Both the position numbers and the translations under genes were made by a program. From assembly GCA_001513045.1 (NCBI GenBank), contig LFSB01000007.1, positions 1 through 34,151 of the forward strand: a DNA stretch of 34,151 bases, read 5' to 3'. The stretch comes from Clostridiales bacterium DTU089 (GTDB lineage: Bacteria; Bacillota; Clostridia; Oscillospirales; Acutalibacteraceae). Positions 29,741-34,151 of the stretch are shown one piece after another (the first letter of the stretch is position 1; each line of letters opens with the position of its first letter). The notes beneath the pieces are model-generated. The model made no database searches, was not told the DNA's origin, and was given only the letters and a program-made list of their open reading frames with translations.

Positions 29741-30462
29741 TACTCCAACCCCGTCGCTTTCCTGAGGATTTCTCTTGCGTCCTTTGCTGTAATGCTTCCG
29801 TCGCCGTCAACATCCGCAACAGGGGAGTCTGCTTCAAGTCCGGTCGCCATACGCAGAGCCGACCGGGCATCGGCAGCGGTGATTTTGCCGTCGGAGTCTA
29901 TGTCGCCTGCCTCGATGTATGTTATATACGGAAGTCTTCCGTGTTTTTTCCAGGTTCGTGTGTTGTAGCCGGATTTTTTACCGAGATTTCCCACGGCGGT
30001 TATCTGAACTCTGTTTTCAAATGCCGGAGAGCACTCCACTGCCAGCCCGTTGCCTGCATATATTCCGCAGTGGTCCTGTAACCACAGCATTTCGCCGAGC
30101 ATTAGCGAGGAAAAATCCTCCGAGATGCCCTCGCACTTTTTAAACATTGTGTTTGCGCCCGAATCCGGTACGCCGTTGGAATTGTATACCGCTCCGCCGT
30201 AGGTTTTTGCGGCATTGCCGTTCCAGCCCCAGAGCACGCCTTTTATAAGGCACACGCAGTCGAAGCCGAACACAGGAGGCTTTTGGTCGGCGGCAGCCTT
30301 TATCATATTCGTACGCCGTGTTTGCCTGTTATATGCGTAATTATTGCAGTAGCGCTCAACATTTCCGCTTGTAATCGGAGCGCCGAAGCAGCCCATAATA
30401 TAAAGTGTCTTATAGTTATTAACGATGTCAATAAGCCTTTGCGTAAATTCATAATTGGTCAT
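29740..30462 (-). CDS. NlpC/P60-type cell-wall hydrolase with C-terminal dockerin
   Basis: A 240-residue protein without signal peptide. The NlpC/P60-type core has Cys69 in FGFDCVCLIKG and His131 in QDHCGIYAG, plus a conserved AVECSPAF; it should cleave peptide cross-links of peptidoglycan. Residues 186-240 are a type I dockerin with two calcium loops: GDIDSDGKITAADAR and ADVDGDGSITAKDAR, each followed by a helix ending ATGLE. Such a dockerin would tether it to a cohesin. The start at 30462 follows AAAGGTG; the ATG at 30489 is less likely. Confidence 0.9.
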   Translation of the reverse strand: MTNYEFTQRLIDIVNNYKTLYIMGCFGAPITSGNVERYCNNYAYNRQTRRTNMIKAAADQKPPVFGFDCVCLIKGVLWGWNGNAAKTYGGAVYNSNGVPDSGANTMFKKCEGISEDFSSLMLGEMLWLQDHCGIYAGNGLAVECSPAFENRVQITAVGNLGKKSGYNTRTWKKHGRLPYITYIEAGDIDSDGKITAADARSALRMATGLEADSPVADVDGDGSITAKDAREILRKATGLE

Positions 30463-30485
30463 AAATTCACCTTTCTTTCGTGTTC

Positions 30486-30776
30486 TCATACCGCTTCACC
30501 GAGCTGCACGCAGGAGGTACAGCCGGATTCGCATGGCAGAGTGTCGCTGCTGTGTCTGTAATAATGCACCAGCCTGGCGGAGGTCAGTAAAAGGTCGTTG
30601 CGTGCCGTATAGAGCACCGCGAGAGCTGAGTTTATTCGTTTTATTTCGTAAAAATCTCCGCGTCTTTTGGCCTTTGCGAGAAGATTGCGGTAGGAGGCAA
30701 TAAGCTCGCTTTGAGCCTGTGCCGCCTGTTTATATTTAATACCGAGTTCATACAATGAGTCCGACAAGTTATACAA
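30486..30776 (-). CDS. Hypothetical protein, 96 residues, helical
   Basis: A mostly helical protein (residues 5-70; MYNLSDSLYELGIKYKQAAQ, YRNLLAKAKRRGDFYEIKRI) with a cysteine-containing tail CESGCTSCVQ. No family is recognised. It lies between the sigma/XRE fusion and the hydrolase, GGGAGGTTGT precedes it, and its stop overlaps the next frame, so it belongs to the same transcript. A phage structural or lysis-regulatory role is possible. Confidence 0.6.
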   Translation of the reverse strand: MYNLSDSLYELGIKYKQAAQAQSELIASYRNLLAKAKRRGDFYEIKRINSALAVLYTARNDLLLTSARLVHYYRHSSDTLPCESGCTSCVQLGEAV

Positions 30777-30783
30777 CCTCCCT

Positions 30784-31401
30784 TTATACTATGCCGAGGA
30801 GTGTGTCCGCGCTAACAGAAAAAAACGCACAGTAGCGTGTTATTTCATCAGCCGAGGCACACTCGCTTCCGGCTTCAAGCTTGTTTATTCTTTCGTGTGG
30901 TATTTCAAGTGCACGAGCGAGCACTTTTTCGGATATTCCGCGTGACGCACGAAGCGCAAAAAGTCTTTCGGACAGATTTTTCGGCTTCATACGCATTGCC
31001 GAAGCAGTTTGAGCGGATTTTTGCAATGCAGCCGGAACGAGGGCAGCATCCGCAAAGTCCGTTATATACATGACGGCGTATTTAAGGGCTGAGTGGAGCT
31101 TGTTTTGAGCCCTGAGCACCGTGCGGGATACGCTTGCGCGGTTTATACCGGTTTCTTCTGCGATTTGAGCGGCTTTTTTGTTCTCAAAGTACATTTGAGT
31201 TATTGTAAGCCGTTCGATGTCGGTCAGCTCTTTTTCTATTGCGTCATTAACAAGACGGGCAAGGTCGACTGTTCGCTTCCTTATGATATATTTCACGGGC
31301 GGTTCAATTCCGTTGTCGCCGAAGCAGTCTGTAACCTCGCAGGCATGCTCATACTCTCCCGAGTCTACAGACAGGGGATAGATGTCCATATCGGGAACCA
31401 T
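30784..31401 (-). CDS. Sigma-region-4-like and XRE helix-turn-helix fusion regulator
   Basis: A 205-residue protein. Residues 57-108 are sigma-70 region 4-like (LTDIERLTITQMYFENKKAA, ETGINRASVSRTVLRAQNKL). Residues 143-205 are a Cro/C1-type domain (LSERLFALRASRGISEKVLA, ALEIPHERINKLEAGSECAS, FFSVSADTLLGIV). CCTCCT on the plus strand at 31408-31413 is the AGGAGG of the ATG at 31401. The promoter has a LexA box, so it is probably induced by DNA damage and switches on the lysis genes behind it. Confidence 0.85.
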   Translation of the reverse strand: MVPDMDIYPLSVDSGEYEHACEVTDCFGDNGIEPPVKYIIRKRTVDLARLVNDAIEKELTDIERLTITQMYFENKKAAQIAEETGINRASVSRTVLRAQNKLHSALKYAVMYITDFADAALVPAALQKSAQTASAMRMKPKNLSERLFALRASRGISEKVLARALEIPHERINKLEAGSECASADEITRYCAFFSVSADTLLGIV

Positions 31402-31442
31402 CACTTTCCTCCTTCGATTATTAAAAAAGCCTGTATTTCTAT

Positions 31443-31456
31443 CGAACATTTGTTCG
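31443..31456. promoter_or_regulatory. LexA/DinR box (SOS operator)
   Basis: CGAAC-ATTT-GTTCG is a perfect palindrome that fits the Firmicutes SOS box CGAAC-N4-GTTCG. It lies just downstream of the -10 of the minus-strand promoter (about +5 to +18), an effective position for repression. Confidence 0.85.
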
Positions 31457-31467
31457 CTTACAATTTC

Positions 31468-31496
31468 AGTATAGCGCCTATTTTGAATTTTGTCAA
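31468..31496 (-). promoter_or_regulatory. Minus-strand promoter of the lysis module
   Basis: On the minus strand TTGACA (31496-31491), 17-base spacer and TATACT (31473-31468), immediately upstream of the LexA box. It drives the sigma/XRE fusion gene and likely the lysis genes. Confidence 0.85.
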
Positions 31497-31505
31497 TGAC
31501 AAAAA

Positions 31506-31552
31506 CGAAAAATTTCGTACATCAAATTGAAAATTTTATAGCCTTCAATTTG
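31506..31552. promoter_or_regulatory. Palindromes between divergent promoters
   Basis: CGAAAAATTTCG (31506-31517) is a palindrome, and CAAATTGAA (31523-31531) is the exact inverse of TTCAATTTG (31544-31552). The second lies directly before the prepilin peptidase -35, so it is a candidate operator. Confidence 0.5.
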
Positions 31553-31554
31553 CA

Positions 31555-31583
31555 TTGACAAGCAGTGAAATAAAAAGTATAAT
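31555..31583 (+). promoter_or_regulatory. Consensus promoter of prepilin peptidase gene
   Basis: TTGACA (31555-31560), 17-base spacer, TATAAT (31578-31583). Transcription would start about 120 bases ahead of the coding sequence. Confidence 0.9.
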
Positions 31584-31589
31584 ATTTGC

Positions 31590-31711
31590 GTATTATTTTT
31601 TGTATTAGTTTGAAGGCAATCTTTCAAACGGAAAAGCTGCTCCCTTCCGCGCCCGGAAGTCTTTTTCGTCACGGAGCTTGCAACCGACTGCGAAAGGAAC
31701 GATTATAAAAG
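31590..31711 (+). ncRNA. Structured 5' leader, possible attenuator
   Basis: Hairpin 1: GTTTGAA (31608-31614) with TTCAAAC (31623-31629). Hairpin 2: CTTCCG (31644-31649) with CGGAAG (31654-31659), followed by TCTTTTT, which is terminator-like. AAGCTGCTCC (31634-31643) could also pair with GGAGCTT (31673-31679), giving an alternative fold. No known riboswitch class is recognised. The ribosome binding site (AAAGGAA) is weakly spaced. Confidence 0.45.
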
Positions 31712-32533
31712 ATGAAAGACATAACCACGCTGGCATTTTCAATCGCGATATTTATATTCGGCACCATAATCGGCAGTTTTCTTAACGTGCTGATTTATCG
31801 TCTTCCCATAGGGATGGATTTTAAAAAGGGTAAATCAATTTGTCCTCACTGCAATCACAACCTTGTATGGAAGGACCTTTTTCCTCTGTTCAGCTTTATT
31901 TTCCTCAATGGCAAATGCCGTTACTGTAAGACGAAAATATCGGCTCAGTACCCGATAGTCGAGGCTCTCAACGGTGCGCTTTATGTCTGCGCTTATATCT
32001 TCCTGTGCGGAGGAAACGGAATAAAGGGCATAACGATTTCCATGCTCGGTTACTTTATTGCCACCTCCGCACTGATACTTATAATATGGATAGACTTTAA
32101 ACATCAGATAATTCCCGACTCCACCTGGATTGCCATCTTTGTTGGCGGTGTGCTCATCGTTCTCGACAGTGTTATAAACGGCAGGTTTGATGTAAAAGAC
32201 CTCATAGCCAGAATTATAGGAATATTTGCCGTTGCCGGTGTGCTTCTGATAATCGGTATGGTTTCCAAGGGAGGCGCGATGGGCGGCGGAGATGTCAAGC
32301 TTATGGCGGCTGCCGGCTTCTTCCTGGGCTGGAAGCTTGTTATAATAGCATTTTTGCTCGGTGCGCTTGTAGGCACGATATATCTTCTTGTCACAAGGGC
32401 GGTAAAAAAAGGCAACATGAAGGCGCAGGTGCCCTTCGGACCTCATCTTGCGGCAGGTATCTTCCTGACGATGTATTTCGGCTCGCGTCTGCTTACGGAA
32501 TACATGGCTTTTGTAACCATGCAGCTGCAGTGA
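31712..32533 (+). CDS. Type 4 prepilin peptidase (A24 family)
   Basis: A 273-residue membrane protease and N-methyltransferase. It has the N-terminal membrane segment with IGSFLNVLIYRLP, the zinc-type cysteines CPHC and CRYC in the cytoplasmic methylase domain (about residues 44-75), and the catalytic aspartates in WIDFKHQIIPD (Asp about 128) and MGGGDVKLMAAAGFFLGW (Asp about 194). Six or more membrane spans. It processes type IV pilin-like prepilins or ComGC-like pseudopilins at the membrane. It has its own strong promoter and leader. Confidence 0.95.
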   Translation: MKDITTLAFSIAIFIFGTIIGSFLNVLIYRLPIGMDFKKGKSICPHCNHNLVWKDLFPLFSFIFLNGKCRYCKTKISAQYPIVEALNGALYVCAYIFLCGGNGIKGITISMLGYFIATSALILIIWIDFKHQIIPDSTWIAIFVGGVLIVLDSVINGRFDVKDLIARIIGIFAVAGVLLIIGMVSKGGAMGGGDVKLMAAAGFFLGWKLVIIAFLLGALVGTIYLLVTRAVKKGNMKAQVPFGPHLAAGIFLTMYFGSRLLTEYMAFVTMQLQ

Positions 32534-32598
32534 ATTTTTCGTTTCACCTTGACGGATTGGGATTTTGACGCTATAATCAAAGTGCAGATAAAAATAAA

Positions 32599-32633
32599 AA
32601 AGAGCACCCGCTTTTCGGCAGGGTGTTCTTTCT
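32599..32633 (+). terminator. Terminator after prepilin peptidase gene
   Basis: AGAGCACCC (32601-32609) pairs with GGGTGTTCT (32621-32629), with flanking A and T runs. Confidence 0.8.
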
Positions 32634-32669
32634 TTGTCTGTCGGAGGGGAAAAGAAAGGAGAGGAATCC

Positions 32670-33473
32670 TTGAAGATAAGGAACATTACTGTTCAGATAC
32701 CGACAAGTGTCGGCGGAGAGGTAGTCATACCCAATGCCGGTATAATGGGCGAGCACAATGCAACAAAGCTCATATTCAATGTGCCAGAGGATTATGTCGA
32801 TGCGAATTATCGCTATTATGTCGAATACTCAGTGCCTGCCGGTGAGCCTGTGCGCAGCGAATATCTTCCGCTTGACGCTGAAAACAAGGCGGAATTTTCC
32901 GTGCCGGCGGCATTGACACTGCTTGCAAGACCTGTATGCTGGTTCAACGTGGTATATCTTGATGACGGAGAAACCGAGCAGATAATAAAGCCGACACGGG
33001 TCATGCTCGGCTTTACTCCCAGCCCTAACGCCGACATGATTCTCTCGAATCAATATTCATCCGGAATAAACAGACTGCTTCACTCAATAGAAAGCGGCGA
33101 TTTCAAAGGTGAACGGGGCAGGGGAATATCAAGCATAATAAAAAGCGGCGAGAGCATGAGGGTGAATTATACGGATTCAACCTGGGATATCTTTTTTGTG
33201 CCCGACGGCACACCCGGCGCTCCGGGCGCGGACGGTGCGGACGGCGCAGACGGCGCAGACGGCGCCCCGGGTGCAGACGGCACAAGTGCATACGATGCCG
33301 CCGTAGCCGGCGGATTTACGGGAAGCGAGGCGCAGTTCAATGCAATTCTTGCCGGAGTGGGTGACATACACGCCGCGCTTTCATTGATGGTCAGCGGTGA
33401 CGACAATTCTCCATCGGGCGAGCCTCAAAGCTCCGGAACCGTCGCGGATGACGCAGACCCGCCGCTTGAATAG
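32670..33473 (+). CDS. BppU-like/collagen-like phage baseplate-type protein
   Basis: A 267-residue protein starting at TTG 32670, with AAGGAGAGG as ribosome binding site; the TTG at 32634 sits inside the terminator tail. The N-terminal 125 residues are beta-rich (KIRNITVQIPTSVGGEVVIP, ...RVMLGFTPSPN) and resemble the BppU N-terminal domain of Firmicutes phage baseplates. Residues 176-205 are a collagen-like G-x-y run (GTPGAPGADGADG...), followed by TSAYDAAVAGGFTGSEAQF, a common phage tail-fibre motif. No signal peptide. The C-terminus is acidic and low complexity. Confidence 0.75.
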   Translation: MKIRNITVQIPTSVGGEVVIPNAGIMGEHNATKLIFNVPEDYVDANYRYYVEYSVPAGEPVRSEYLPLDAENKAEFSVPAALTLLARPVCWFNVVYLDDGETEQIIKPTRVMLGFTPSPNADMILSNQYSSGINRLLHSIESGDFKGERGRGISSIIKSGESMRVNYTDSTWDIFFVPDGTPGAPGADGADGADGADGAPGADGTSAYDAAVAGGFTGSEAQFNAILAGVGDIHAALSLMVSGDDNSPSGEPQSSGTVADDADPPLE

Positions 33474-33491
33474 CGTAAAAGGAGGTAAAAA

Positions 33492-34058
33492 ATGGCAGTA
33501 AGCGAAACAATACAGAGATATATAACAAATCTTGACTTTTCGCGAGATTTCCTTGCGCAGTATCTTTCCGGGAAGGGTGTCAACGGGGTGTCCGAAAATG
33601 ACAAAATAGACCGCCTTGTTCGCAGACTTCCTGAAATCACCACGGCGCTGATTAATACAGGTACCTGTACGTATATAGTACCGAATTATACAGTTGCAAT
33701 GTCGGTTACGGTGAACTTTGCGCTGATGTGCAGCATAACGGTTTACAAGAATGTTACTGCAGGAACAGCCACGGCCGTACCCCTGATGACGGTTGAAAAC
33801 GACCCGATTATAATGGGTGATGCAAACGCGGACGGGAAGGTTACATCAGCGGATTCCGAGCTGGCGCTGAGTATCGCCTCGCATCTGATTACTCCTACGG
33901 CTTATCAGCTGCTTGTGTGCGATGTTGACGGTGACGGAAGCGTCACGGGCAATGACAGCTATATAATAGCCAGAGCAGCGGATTACCTTGAGCAGATAAA
34001 TCAGAGAACCGCGATAGGCTTTACAACGGGATGCCTTGTAAGAGCGGGAAACACCTGA
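33492..34058 (+). CDS. Dockerin-containing protein, no signal peptide
   Basis: A 188-residue protein. Residues 1-55 are helical (MAVSETIQRYITNLDFSRDF), residues 56-105 beta-rich. Residues 109-168 are a dockerin: GDANADGKVTSADSELALSI, then VCDVDGDGSVTGNDSYIIAR, two calcium-binding loops with following helices. Lacking a signal peptide, it is unusual for a cellulosome-type dockerin protein. It begins 18 bases after the BppU-like gene with AGGAGG and should be co-expressed with it. Confidence 0.85.
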   Translation: MAVSETIQRYITNLDFSRDFLAQYLSGKGVNGVSENDKIDRLVRRLPEITTALINTGTCTYIVPNYTVAMSVTVNFALMCSITVYKNVTAGTATAVPLMTVENDPIIMGDANADGKVTSADSELALSIASHLITPTAYQLLVCDVDGDGSVTGNDSYIIARAADYLEQINQRTAIGFTTGCLVRAGNT

Positions 34059-34151
34059 AAACAGACAAAAAAGCCGGCGGAAGGACGATTATGAACCGCC
34101 CCCTGTCAAGTAGACAATTAAAATAAATAAAAAACGGATGGATTATTTTTA
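34059..34151. other. Intergenic end, possible IS terminus
   Basis: No gene is visible. CCCCCTGTCAAGTAGACA near 34099-34116 with its TGTC/GACA dyad resembles the terminal inverted repeats of IS3-type insertion sequences. Only one end could be present and no transposase is in the window. Confidence 0.25.

Noticed and set aside
31590-31711. c-di-GMP riboswitch before the prepilin peptidase gene
   Set aside because: Conserved blocks of the GEMM class such as CACGCACAGGGCAAACC are not present; only a vague resemblance exists.
31835-32686. 283-residue minus-strand ORF across the prepilin peptidase gene
   Set aside because: It is a shadow of the well-supported plus-strand gene, with unusual composition and no ribosome binding site.
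33103-33406. Several minus-strand ORFs rich in Arg, Ala and Pro
   Set aside because: They are the reverse reading of the collagen-like repeat in the BppU-like gene.
1-34151. CRISPR arrays, tRNA and rRNA genes
   Set aside because: No regularly spaced repeats of CRISPR length and no recognisable tRNA (GTTCGANTC) or rRNA sequences were found by reading; short RNAs could be missed.

Overview
The window reads as chromosome of a low-to-mid GC Clostridia member, most likely of the Ruminococcaceae/Oscillospiraceae. The reasons are Gram-positive ribosome binding sites (AGGAGG), dockerin repeats, a YtrA-type GntR/ABC cassette, Tn916-type Xis/Int, ImmA/ImmR-type regulators and a type 4 prepilin peptidase. 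This is inference from gene content; no rRNA or species marker is present.

Region 1 (1-12.3 kb, almost all + strand) is a dense run of small stress, redox and transport genes. It holds the 3' end of a TetR-like regulator, a CPBP protease, an AlkD-like DNA glycosylase, a PNPOx-like flavoprotein, an isochorismatase-like hydrolase, two flavodoxin-like proteins, a methyltransferase, a nitroreductase, a three-gene ABC exporter, a GNAT acetyltransferase, several very small genes, an XRE regulator, and a GntR(YtrA)-ABC-permease operon that ends in a zinc-ribbon protein and a terminator.

Region 2 (12.3-21.0 kb) is mobile-element territory. It starts with a broken minus-strand gene. Next comes a promoter-driven cassette encoding a RelB/DinJ-like domain fused to an alkyltransferase-like (ATL) domain, followed by a YhcG-type PD-(D/E)XK nuclease. 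A divergent ImmA/ImmR-like pair faces a Y-family DNA polymerase whose downstream partner looks like UmuD without its catalytic serine. Four small genes, a sigma-like gene with its ribosome binding site buried in a hairpin, two tandem excisionases and a Tn916-type tyrosine integrase follow.

Region 3 (21.0-28.5 kb) opens with two paralogous, divergent XRE regulators around a set of related palindromes. An operon follows: a RecA-like ATPase, a resolvase-domain protein that has lost all visible catalytic residues, a large serine recombinase with an unusual C-terminal domain, and two free-standing proteins that appear to carry the same C-terminal domain. This operon is the best candidate for an undescribed system. 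It is followed by a five-repeat zinc-ribbon protein with a nuclease-like C-terminus. The region ends at the 3' fragment of metG (MetRS C-terminal tRNA-binding domain), so an element or rearrangement has separated this domain from the MetRS core.

Region 4 (28.5-34.15 kb) is host or prophage-derived. A minus-strand lysis-like module (sigma-region-4/XRE fusion, small protein, NlpC/P60 hydrolase with a dockerin, XhlA-like protein, holin) sits behind a promoter with a perfect Firmicutes LexA box. Divergent from it are a prepilin peptidase with a structured leader, a BppU-like/collagen-like protein and a dockerin protein. The dockerin proteins lack signal peptides, which makes a holin-dependent export or lysis-release route worth considering.
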